A stretch of DNA of 34,786 nucleotides, from NCBI GenBank assembly GCA_014802335.1, contig JAAVCL010000015.1:1-34786 (forward strand). Direction: 5' to 3'. The notes beneath the pieces are model-generated. The model made no database searches. It was given only the letters and a program-made list of their open reading frames with translations, and was not told the DNA's origin. The DNA comes from Bacteroides sp. (GTDB lineage Bacteria > Bacteroidota > Bacteroidia > Bacteroidales > Muribaculaceae). This document shows positions 1 to 6,948 of this stretch, in pieces (the stretch's first letter is position 1; each line of letters begins with the position of its first letter). A program made the position numbers and the translations under genes.

Positions 1-97
1 GAGGACCTATGTCCCTACTAAGTTCACTGGCTCTGTCTTATTTTTAACAAATAGTATTAACAATTTGTGAGATACATTTAACATTTAAATCTCTCTG

Positions 98-105
98 CAA
101 AGATA
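98..105 (-). promoter_or_regulatory. Candidate leftward promoter -7 box
   Basis: On the minus strand this reads TATCTTTG, a match to the Bacteroidetes -7 consensus TAnnTTTG, and is followed by GCAGAG. It points towards the left edge of the window, so it may drive a gene that begins outside. I see no clear TTTG box 19-21 bases upstream, so the call rests on the -7 element alone. Confidence 0.35.
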
Positions 106-120
106 AAAGTCCCTACATTT

Positions 121-146
121 GCCGACGAAAATTTTTCGGCTTTTTT
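121..146 (+). terminator. Possible Rho-independent terminator (rightward)
   Basis: GCCGA at 121-125 pairs with TCGGC at 136-140 around an A/T-rich loop, and six T residues follow at 141-146. The T tract suits a transcript coming from the left, outside the window, convergent with the MeaB gene. The stem is only five solid base pairs, so confidence is moderate. The rest of 1-194 holds no gene that I can support. Confidence 0.4.
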
Positions 147-194
147 GACGATAGATCGAAAAGAAGCATATCCTCTAAAAATCCACCTCAATTT

Positions 195-1298
195 CTAAGA
201 GCAACTTAATCTCAGCAACTCGTAATAACGGTCCAACACATCGTGGGCAGCCGTAAACGATGACTGCTCGTTATTGAGCACCCGCAATTCCTTTTGTTGC
301 AGAAGAGCCTGAATTTCCGGACGGTTATAGAAATCGTTTCTTAACTGTTCGTTGATGGTTTCAAGCATCCAGTATTTCTCCTGCTCGTTGCGCTTTTGCT
401 CAAAATAACCGGTCTTCTTCACATAGTCGAAATAGCGGTCTATCATATCCCACACCCTGTCAATACCAAGTTCGAAATAACCGCTGTAGGTCACCACCTC
501 CGGGCGCCACTTGCTGGGTGTGGGAGGAAAAAGGTGGAGTGCGTTGCGGAACTGTGCGGCCGCCAGATTTGCACGTTCTATATTGTCGCCATCGGCCTTG
601 TTGATGGCTATTCCATCGGCCATTTCCATGATGCCGCGCTTGATTCCCTGCAACTCGTCGCCCGTGCCGGCAAGCTGAATCAGAAGGAAAAAGTCTACCA
701 TTGAGTGCACAGCCGTTTCCGACTGCCCCACCCCCACGGTTTCGACAAAAATATTGTTATATCCGGCCGCCTCGCAGAGCACGATTGTTTCACGCGTCTT
801 GCGCGCCACGCCCCCCAGCGACCCGGCCGAAGGAGAAGGCCGGATAAAAGCCGACGGATGTTGCGACAACTTCTCCATGCGCGTCTTGTCGCCAAGAATT
901 GAGCCCTGAGTGCGTTCGCTGGAAGGGTCGATGGCTAAAACCGCAAGCTTGCCACCATCTTTGAGCACGTGCAGACCGAACACGTCGATCGAAGTTGACT
1001 TTCCGGCTCCCGGCACACCGGTTATACCTATGCGCCTTGAATTTCCTGAATACGGAAGGCACTTCTCTATAACCTCCTGAGCCAACTGCTGATGTTCACT
1101 TACGGTAGACTCCACAAGGGTGACAGCCTGACCCAGAATAGTAACGTTGCCTTTCAATATGCCTTCCACATAGTCGGCGGCCGACAATCGCGGTCGGCGC
1201 GCACGGGGACGGCGGTAAGGATTGACTGTCGGTTGAGAGGTGACCCCTCTGTTCACCTGCAGCCCTTTATAATCAGGATTATTTTCAGGATGATTCAT
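195..1298 (-). CDS. meaB: MeaB/ArgK-type G3E P-loop GTPase
   Basis: The 367-residue product is a G3E-family GTPase of the MeaB/ArgK group. These proteins are chaperones that load and protect the cobalamin cofactor of methylmalonyl-CoA mutase in the cytoplasm. The Walker A loop GVPGAGKS lies at about residues 94-101, followed by the family block FIRPSPSAGSLGGVARKTRE and by NKADGDN (about residue 230), which supplies the NKxD guanine-specificity motif. The length is somewhat above the usual 310-340 residues because of an Arg/Pro-rich N-terminal extension of about 37 residues. The start is ATG and no better internal start is evident. The mutase subunits are not in this window, so the partner is inferred from family knowledge. 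It is co-directional with the DUF1573 genes but separated from them by a hairpin. Confidence 0.93.
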   Translation of the reverse strand: MNHPENNPDYKGLQVNRGVTSQPTVNPYRRPRARRPRLSAADYVEGILKGNVTILGQAVTLVESTVSEHQQLAQEVIEKCLPYSGNSRRIGITGVPGAGKSTSIDVFGLHVLKDGGKLAVLAIDPSSERTQGSILGDKTRMEKLSQHPSAFIRPSPSAGSLGGVARKTRETIVLCEAAGYNNIFVETVGVGQSETAVHSMVDFFLLIQLAGTGDELQGIKRGIMEMADGIAINKADGDNIERANLAAAQFRNALHLFPPTPSKWRPEVVTYSGYFELGIDRVWDMIDRYFDYVKKTGYFEQKRNEQEKYWMLETINEQLRNDFYNRPEIQALLQQKELRVLNNEQSSFTAAHDVLDRYYELLRLSCS

Positions 1299-1330
1299 TG
1301 ATAATTATAAGTTTTGGTTAGTCATGGTAT

Positions 1331-1370
1331 GCCCCTCTTAATTCTCTCTTAATTAAGGAGGGGCTTTTTT
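1331..1370. terminator. Hairpin terminator between the DUF1573 gene and meaB
   Basis: GCCCCTC-TTAATT (1331-1343) pairs with AATTAA-GGAGGGGC (1351-1364) with one bulged base. A T6 tract at 1365-1370 follows on the plus strand, while on the minus strand the structure starts immediately after the stop codon of the leftward DUF1573 gene. The T tract faces right although both neighbouring genes run left, so efficiency for the leftward transcript is uncertain. Confidence 0.5.
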
Positions 1371-2454
1371 ATTTCGGAGTGCCGGCATAAAGCGACACAT
1401 GCATATCAAGCAACGGATTGCGAACATCCGATGTGATAAACGTTACGGGAATCCTGGCCGGGCCTTCATTTAGCCGACTCGGATCAACGGTAACTTTAAC
1501 TTTCACACTCTTGCCGGGTTTAATGGTGCGAGGGAGGCCCGACAACGCTATTGCATCCGAGCCCGGCACCACACGATATATTTCCAACGCACCTTTTCCG
1601 GCATTGCTCACCTTGATTTCTGCGGTGACCGGCTTTGAGCCTTCCGCCATGTCAATGACTCCAAGGTCCACCGGTTCGGGCGCGATTTCACACACTCCGG
1701 ACTTAGCTCCGGCGGTCCGTGCAAGCAAATCAGCATCAGGTACTACAAAAGCCTTCCAAGGAATCGAGCCCTCTCCCTCGGGAGTGCCGAACGTAAGCTC
1801 TCCCTCCAGCGGGCCATACTCTCCGCAAGCCTGCGTATCAAATGTGACGGTGTAGGTGATCAGATCGCCCGGCCCCGCCTTTTTCTGAGAGGGGGATGCA
1901 CTCAGGCCCGCAACGGTCGAACTGACGGTGGGAATTATCGAATCGGTTGCCAGGCAATAGGCATTTACGAAGCCTAACGGGCGCCGGCCATATTTCACTT
2001 CACCCATATTGAGGGCCACTTCCGAGAGTCGAAGCTCGCCGGCTTCGGCCGGATATAATGAGGCCAACGATTCCGGCGTGCCGTAGACATTTCCGGTGAT
2101 ACGGATTGAATGACGGGTCCCGTCAGATAAAAGCACCTTCACCGACTTATCGAACTTTCCGGGACGCATCTCGGGGTCGTAGGTATATGCCACCGTCGAA
2201 GTGTCGCCCGGAGCTATCGGTGCATCGCTCCATTCGGCACTGGTGCAGCCACACGAGGGGCGAACATTGAAAATAGAAATCGTGTCGCGACCCACATTGA
2301 CGAAACGCGAAACTCCGCGTTGCGGCCCCGCTATCTCTTTCATCAATCCGAAATCGTAATCTTTTTCCAACCACTTCACCTCGGCATTCAGACACAGAGA
2401 CAACACCGCAAACCCACACCCGAATACGAATCGCCGCATTAACCCGATCTTCAT
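1369..2454 (-). CDS. DUF1573 two-domain periplasmic protein
   Basis: The 361-residue product begins with an export signal (MKIGLMRRFVFGCGFAVLSL, then a small-residue cleavage region) and is predicted to be periplasmic. The first domain, about residues 25-125, carries the DUF1573 hallmark SCGCT followed by IAPGDTSTVAYTYDP, an immunoglobulin-like ASH/MSP-type fold. A second, similar beta domain near the C terminus (EPVDLGVIDM through the end) lacks the Cys-Gly-Cys motif. Its precise role is unknown; DUF1573 proteins are abundant secreted proteins in Bacteroidetes. It follows the smaller DUF1573 gene by only a few bases, so the two very likely form an operon driven from the promoter at 2945-2975. 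Confidence 0.85.
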   Translation of the reverse strand: MKIGLMRRFVFGCGFAVLSLCLNAEVKWLEKDYDFGLMKEIAGPQRGVSRFVNVGRDTISIFNVRPSCGCTSAEWSDAPIAPGDTSTVAYTYDPEMRPGKFDKSVKVLLSDGTRHSIRITGNVYGTPESLASLYPAEAGELRLSEVALNMGEVKYGRRPLGFVNAYCLATDSIIPTVSSTVAGLSASPSQKKAGPGDLITYTVTFDTQACGEYGPLEGELTFGTPEGEGSIPWKAFVVPDADLLARTAGAKSGVCEIAPEPVDLGVIDMAEGSKPVTAEIKVSNAGKGALEIYRVVPGSDAIALSGLPRTIKPGKSVKVKVTVDPSRLNEGPARIPVTFITSDVRNPLLDMHVSLYAGTPK

Positions 2455-2456
2455 AT

Positions 2457-2849
2457 CTATTTATTCTTATCGATTGTTCCCGTGATTTTAAGGCGCACTT
2501 TCTTCTGCTTGCCGTTAGTCTGGAGAGTCACTACCTTATTAAAAGCCACAGGCTGATAACGCGGATTGAATGTAACCTTTATTTTACCCTTCTGACCCGG
2601 GGCAATCGGCTTGGCCGGGAATTCCGGCTTGGTGCAACCGCAATCGGCACGCGCATCTATTATCACCAGATTCGCATCCCCGGCGTTGGTAAACTCGAAT
2701 TCATGAGTCACGGGGCCACCGTTTTCAGCTATTTTACCGAAGTTATAGGTGGTTTCTGCAAACTGGGCCACCGCCTGCTTTTTCTTTGCCTCGGCCGCAA
2801 TGGGAAGCATCGCGATAACCGACAGCAGAATAATTAATATCTTCTTCAT
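2457..2849 (-). CDS. Small DUF1573 periplasmic protein
   Basis: I start this 130-residue protein at the ATG at 2849, which gives a clean signal peptide (MKKILIILLSVIAMLPIAAEA). The longer reading frame back to 2930 would add 27 polar residues in front of the signal and is unlikely. The mature part is a single DUF1573 domain with the motif DCGCTKPEFPAKPIAPGQ and a C-terminal KKVRLKITGTI strand. It is the first gene of a two-gene operon with the larger DUF1573 protein. The conserved CGC pair could bind metal or form a disulfide, but no function is established from sequence. Confidence 0.88.
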   Translation of the reverse strand: MKKILIILLSVIAMLPIAAEAKKKQAVAQFAETTYNFGKIAENGGPVTHEFEFTNAGDANLVIIDARADCGCTKPEFPAKPIAPGQKGKIKVTFNPRYQPVAFNKVVTLQTNGKQKKVRLKITGTIDKNK

Positions 2850-2944
2850 TTTTGAGGTAAATTTTAGAATCTGTTTTAAGTGTTCCCGGCTCGGAGAAAT
2901 TCGTGGCTCAAACCCGGAAAAGAACGTCATATTATCTTAGACTG

Positions 2945-2975
2945 CAAAAATAACAAATAGTTTGCAACAATCAAA
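2945..2975 (-). promoter_or_regulatory. Promoter of the DUF1573 operon
   Basis: On the minus strand a TTTG -33 box (2975-2972) is separated by 19 bases from TATTTTTG (2952-2945), an exact match to the Bacteroidetes TAnnTTTG -7 consensus. Initiation would fall near 2938, leaving a leader of about 90 bases before the ATG at 2849. Confidence 0.65.
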
Positions 2976-2995
2976 GAGGGGTTTGGCCCTAACGC

Positions 2996-3955
2996 CTAAC
3001 GAGTCTTACGCTCGGCGTTCTCCACAAGATAAACAGAGACAAGCATCAGGATTATGGCCAGTATCTGCCACCAGGAGAACTTATCCTGACCAAGTATATA
3101 ACTTGCCACGGCCGATACTATCAGAATCAAGTCGCTGTAAAGTGCCACCACCGTGGCCGGGAGAAGCTTAAGTGCGAAATCCTGCAGCAGATAGCTGATC
3201 GATGTCGGGAAAATCAGCACAAAGAGCAACGCAAGCATCGGCGCCGAGAAAATGTTCTGAGTCAACACGCGGGCATCCCACCCCGTGATTAGCACCACCA
3301 CACCGGCTGCCACCGCCCCGCCAAGGAAACTCCATTTCGAAACCGTGGCCGATGAAAGCCGACGCAAATACTTCTTCTCGATCACCAGATAGGAAGCGAA
3401 CAATATTGCCGATGCAAGACAAAACAGATTCCCCTTCAAGGGGTCGGAAGCCACATCACTCCCCTTCTGAGTCAACACGCATATCAACGCTCCTGCGAAA
3501 CCTATGACTATGCCTGCCACGCGGCCCATTGAAAGTTTATCGGTGCGGATACAAAGACAGATGATATATACAAACGCCGGTTGCAGACTTAAGAATATCG
3601 ACGATGAAATCGGGGTTGTATAACTCAATCCGGAAAGCAGTGCAAACATATAGCCGAACACAAAGAAGACTCCCACCATAAACAGAGATATCATATCTTT
3701 CGCCGATGCCTTCTGACTCTTTTTACCGGTGAATAATCCCCACACCCAGAAAAACAGCGAGCCGAATCCCAGACGCAGCAAGACACCCGTATAGGCCCCC
3801 ATCCACGTGGGCAACAGATAACGCAACGCATTCTGATTGAGACCTGAAAAAGTTTTGGAGGCAAACATGTAAAGATTGCCCTTCAATTTACCCGAAACCG
3901 ATGTCTTGGCTTCAGGCTGCCCGGAGGCCGGCGCCGAACTTATATTCTTATTCAT
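2996..3955 (-). CDS. EamA-family DMT superfamily permease
   Basis: The 319-residue protein has about ten hydrophobic segments arranged as two EamA repeats, preceded by a hydrophilic N-terminal tail of about 25 residues. Recognisable family stretches are LLSGLSYTTPISSSIFLSLQ in the first half and LPATVVALYSDLILIVSAVASYILG in the second. It belongs to the drug/metabolite transporter superfamily in the inner membrane; the substrate cannot be deduced. It is divergent from the polysaccharide locus, with about 200 bases between them containing the palindrome at 3988-4007. I found no convincing promoter for this gene on the minus strand. Confidence 0.85.
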   Translation of the reverse strand: MNKNISSAPASGQPEAKTSVSGKLKGNLYMFASKTFSGLNQNALRYLLPTWMGAYTGVLLRLGFGSLFFWVWGLFTGKKSQKASAKDMISLFMVGVFFVFGYMFALLSGLSYTTPISSSIFLSLQPAFVYIICLCIRTDKLSMGRVAGIVIGFAGALICVLTQKGSDVASDPLKGNLFCLASAILFASYLVIEKKYLRRLSSATVSKWSFLGGAVAAGVVVLITGWDARVLTQNIFSAPMLALLFVLIFPTSISYLLQDFALKLLPATVVALYSDLILIVSAVASYILGQDKFSWWQILAIILMLVSVYLVENAERKTR

Positions 3956-3987
3956 AACAAAGCAATTTGGAATGTTCTTTATCTATA

Positions 3988-4007
3988 GAAGTCGTTTAAA
4001 CGACTTC
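3988..4007. repeat. Perfect 20-bp palindrome of the GTTTAAACGACTTC repeat family
   Basis: The sequence GAAGTCGTTTAAACGACTTC is identical to its own reverse complement. Its half-site GTTTAAACGACTTC recurs exactly at 10898-10911 and in the inverted pair 15252-15324, and in diverged form at 30488-30506. It lies in the divergent intergenic region upstream of upxY. It could be a protein-binding site, a transcript hairpin or a remnant of a dispersed repeat; the sequence does not decide. Confidence 0.85.
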
Positions 4008-4048
4008 ATAACCTTGCGTTCATCATTAGTAACCCTGTGTTAAATAAA

Positions 4049-4107
4049 ATTGTTCGGCATCCACACTTATATATATTTGGCAAACAGAGCAAATATTACT
4101 ATATTTG
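4049..4107 (+). promoter_or_regulatory. Tandem promoter of the polysaccharide locus
   Basis: TTTG at 4076-4079 and TATATTTG at 4100-4107 are spaced by exactly 20 bases, an excellent Bacteroidetes promoter. The upstream TTTG is itself the end of another TATATTTG (4072-4079), which has TTG at 4050-4052 placed 19 bases before it. Two overlapping start points about 28 bases apart are therefore possible. The downstream one would give a leader of roughly 45 bases to the GTG start of upxY, or about 100 bases to the alternative ATG at 4216. Confidence 0.65.
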
Positions 4108-4158
4108 CATTGAAGTCGCCACGAGCGGTTTAGACCTGACAACCTAACAACGAAACGG

Positions 4159-4818
4159 GTGGAATTGACATCAGCCATTGATTCGGGAGGCAGAGACGCC
4201 GACAAACCCGCAGGCATGGAACAGATTGCGTCGGTGCAAAATGGCGTCGACGACGCCGGAGGCGTGCCCAAATGGTTCGTAGCGCTCGTCAACCACAACG
4301 CCGAAAGGCGTGTGGCTCAACGACTTGCAGAACAAGGCTACGAAACATACGTTGCAATTCAGCCCACGCTGCGACTCACCCCTTCGGGACGCCGGCGCAA
4401 AATCGACAAGGTGATGATTCCCTCGCACGTATTTGTGCGGTGCACTGAAGCCGAGCGGCGACTGATCGTTACATATCCATATATCAATCGCTTTCTCTCC
4501 GACCGTTCGCGCCAGCGCAACGGCCGTGTGTCGCCCCCGGCCGTAATTCCCGCCGTGCAGCTCGACACCCTGCGTTTCATGCTCGGCCAGAGCGACCACC
4601 CGGTCACTCTCAGCCAATCTCATTACCGTCCCGGCGACAAAGTGCGTGTGATCCGCGGCGCGCTCCGCGGCCTTGAAGGCGAAGTTATAAGTCATCCCGC
4701 CGCCTCCGCCCCCGATAAAGAAGACCTCGACACCGAAATTATAGTGCGACTCGACCTCCTTGGCACTGCCCGTGTCTTTCTGTCTCCTATCGACCTCTCC
4801 CCCTTATCAAACTCCTAA
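4159..4818 (+). CDS. UpxY-type NusG-family transcription antiterminator
   Basis: The product has a NusG N-terminal (NGN) domain from about residue 38 (WFVALVNHNAERRVAQRLAEQG) and a C-terminal KOW region (YRPGDKVRVIRGALRGLEGEV). This is the layout of UpxY, which in Bacteroides is encoded first in each capsule locus and suppresses premature termination across that locus. It would bind RNA polymerase in the cytoplasm. The 219-residue frame starts with GTG at 4159; an ATG at 4216 would give a 200-residue protein that still contains the whole NGN domain, so the start is uncertain. Its TAA stop overlaps the ATG of the flippase gene by one base. No UpxZ-type partner gene follows, unlike in Bacteroides fragilis loci. 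Confidence 0.88.
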   Translation: MELTSAIDSGGRDADKPAGMEQIASVQNGVDDAGGVPKWFVALVNHNAERRVAQRLAEQGYETYVAIQPTLRLTPSGRRRKIDKVMIPSHVFVRCTEAERRLIVTYPYINRFLSDRSRQRNGRVSPPAVIPAVQLDTLRFMLGQSDHPVTLSQSHYRPGDKVRVIRGALRGLEGEVISHPAASAPDKEDLDTEIIVRLDLLGTARVFLSPIDLSPLSNS

Positions 4819-6347
4819 TGGCTGAATCGCGGCTGAAGAAATCTCTGCTCAACGCAAGGGTTAATCTCATATTCTATGTGTTGGCCCTTATACTCAGTTT
4901 CTTCTCGCGAAAGATTTTTCTTGACTCTTTAGGCACCGACTTCATCGGCCTTGTCGGAACGCTCCAGAATCTCCTCGGTTTCCTGAACCTCGCCGAACTC
5001 GGCGTCGGCGCTGCCATAGGATTCGTTCTCTACAAACCCATTTTTGAAAACGACCGCGATTCCATCAACGAAATTATATCGGTGATGGGATATGTCTACA
5101 GATGGATCGGTCTGATTATTCTCCTGTCGGGCATTATTTTATCACTATTCCTCCCTCTTATTTTCCCCGCCGGAAACACCGGAATGGGATATTCGCTGAT
5201 ATATTTTGCCTATTACTCTCTGTTGGCATCAAGTCTGATAGGTTACTTCATCAATTATCGGCAAAACCTGCTCGGCGCCGACCAGAAGAACTATATCGTA
5301 ACCGCTTGCTTTCAGAGTGTGAATATGACAAAGATCGTCATTCAGCTCATAGTGGCCCACACCACCCGCAACCCCGTTTACTGGGTGGCAATAGAACTCG
5401 TTTTCGGGGTCATATACTCTTTGGTTCTGAACCGACGGATATACAAAACCTACCCGTGGCTCAAAAGCAATATCCGCCTCGGCAAGCAGTACTTGAAGAA
5501 ATACCCGGAAGTCTTCAAAAAGGGGCGGCAGATCTTTATACATCAGATTAACTCTTTCGCGCAATTTCAACTCACGCCGTTGCTCACCTACGCCTATCTC
5601 TCGCTCAACACGGTGGCATGCCTGGGGAACTATACGCTGCTGTTCGATCGGATTTCCACTCTCCTTAATTCCGCGCTCGAAAGCATCACTGCAAGCATCG
5701 GCAACCTGATTGCCGAGGGAAACTCATCAAGGATAATATTTACTTTCTGGAAACTCACAATCCTGCGACTCTTCATCGCCGGGGCGATTCTGTTCGGCAG
5801 CATGGCCGGCACGGAAGCATTTATCCGGTCGTGGCTCGGACAGCAATATGTCCTTCCCAAAATTGTTCTTCTGCTCATCGTGTTGAACATTTACCTTAAG
5901 ATTTCCACCGGGGCAATAAAACAGTTCGTATACGGCTATGGCCTTTTTGGAGATGTCTGGGCATCACTGATCGAAACCGGAACATTCATCGTGCTGGCCG
6001 TAATCGGAGGTAAAGTACTGGGTCTCCAGGGGTTATTGGGAGCCGGAGTCCTCAGCCTTTTCTTCATTCAAGGAATGTGGAAACCTTATTACCTCTATTC
6101 ACGCGGATTTCATATCTCCACCTGGAAATATTGGCAACGATTCATTCTAATAAATCTGCTTAACCTCGGGCTCATGGTGTCAGGCTGGAAAGTTATTGAC
6201 ATGGCTGGAATCTCGTTCTCGTCCAATCCCATCATCACGATAATGCAGATTGTGGCCATAACCGCTGCATATTGCCTCGTTACCGCACCCGTTTTCTATC
6301 TGCTGTTCCCCGAAACGAGGGAATTTGTAAAGTCACTTATAAAATAA
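4818..6347 (+). CDS. Wzx-type polysaccharide flippase (MOP superfamily)
   Basis: The 509-residue protein has about 12-14 membrane-spanning segments and the N-terminal pattern typical of Wzx/RfbX repeat-unit flippases (LILSFFSRKIFLDSLGTDFIGLVGTLQNLLGFLNLAELGVGAAI). It would move lipid-linked repeat units from the cytoplasmic to the periplasmic face of the inner membrane for assembly by the Wzy protein encoded at 10929. The start codon overlaps the stop codon of upxY, which indicates translational coupling. Substrate specificity cannot be read from the sequence. Confidence 0.9.
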   Translation: MAESRLKKSLLNARVNLIFYVLALILSFFSRKIFLDSLGTDFIGLVGTLQNLLGFLNLAELGVGAAIGFVLYKPIFENDRDSINEIISVMGYVYRWIGLIILLSGIILSLFLPLIFPAGNTGMGYSLIYFAYYSLLASSLIGYFINYRQNLLGADQKNYIVTACFQSVNMTKIVIQLIVAHTTRNPVYWVAIELVFGVIYSLVLNRRIYKTYPWLKSNIRLGKQYLKKYPEVFKKGRQIFIHQINSFAQFQLTPLLTYAYLSLNTVACLGNYTLLFDRISTLLNSALESITASIGNLIAEGNSSRIIFTFWKLTILRLFIAGAILFGSMAGTEAFIRSWLGQQYVLPKIVLLLIVLNIYLKISTGAIKQFVYGYGLFGDVWASLIETGTFIVLAVIGGKVLGLQGLLGAGVLSLFFIQGMWKPYYLYSRGFHISTWKYWQRFILINLLNLGLMVSGWKVIDMAGISFSSNPIITIMQIVAITAAYCLVTAPVFYLLFPETREFVKSLIK

Positions 6348-6354
6348 GACCGGT

Positions 6355-6948
6355 TTGTTACGACTTCTGAAAAATAAAATTAAAAACACCCTTTTCTCTT
6401 TACGCGCAGCCTATAATGCAAGGGCGCTTAAAGGGTGCCGCAAACTTGGGAAAGGACTCAATATCCGCCGTCCGGTTTATACTCACGGATTGGAACATGT
6501 GGAAATAGGCAATAATTTCAAATGCGGAGCAAGACTTAAGATAAGAGCATTCGGCAGTTGGGGCGACCAAAAATTCAATCCTGCAATCCGCATCGGCAAT
6601 AACGTAAATATCGAATCAGACTGTCATATCGGCGCCATTAACGAAGTGGTGATTGAAGATGATGTGCTAATTGCATCTTTTGTATATATAAGTGATCATT
6701 CCCATGGACGCGTCTCAGGTGAAGAACTCTCTTGCCCCCCTATTGAGCGCCCGCTCCACTCGAAAGGGCCTGTCAGAATAGGCCGTAACGCATGGATTGG
6801 AGAAAAGGCCGTAATTTTGCCCGGCGTCACCATAGGAGAAGGCGCGGTGATCGGAGCCAGCGCGGTGGTGACTCACGATGTTCCCCCACATAGCGTTGTG
6901 GCCGGAAACCCGGCAAAAGTTCTGAGAGAATTTGTCACGACTTCATGA
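6355..6948 (+). CDS. Left-handed beta-helix (hexapeptide repeat) acyltransferase
   Basis: The 197-residue protein has the isoleucine-patch hexapeptide pattern of WbbJ/LacA/CatB-type O-acetyltransferases: IRIGNNVNIESDCHIGAI, then VRIGRNAWIGEKAVILPGVTIGEGAVIGASAVVTHDVPPHSVVAGNPAKVL. The loop DHSHG supplies the likely catalytic histidine. It would acetylate a sugar hydroxyl or amine of the repeat unit using acetyl-CoA in the cytoplasm. The start appears to be TTG at 6355, because the frame is closed by a stop at 6340 and no ATG lies near the domain start. The start region contains ACGACTTC at 6360-6367, shared with the repeat family described elsewhere. The gene ends four bases into the next gene. 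Confidence 0.88.
   Translation: MLRLLKNKIKNTLFSLRAAYNARALKGCRKLGKGLNIRRPVYTHGLEHVEIGNNFKCGARLKIRAFGSWGDQKFNPAIRIGNNVNIESDCHIGAINEVVIEDDVLIASFVYISDHSHGRVSGEELSCPPIERPLHSKGPVRIGRNAWIGEKAVILPGVTIGEGAVIGASAVVTHDVPPHSVVAGNPAKVLREFVTTS

Noticed and set aside
2850..2930. Earlier start for the small DUF1573 protein
   Set aside because: It places 27 polar residues before a typical signal peptide.
4049..4107. Phase-variable (invertible) capsule promoter
   Set aside because: I see no inverted repeat pair flanking the promoter; the palindrome at 3988-4007 has no partner on the other side of it.
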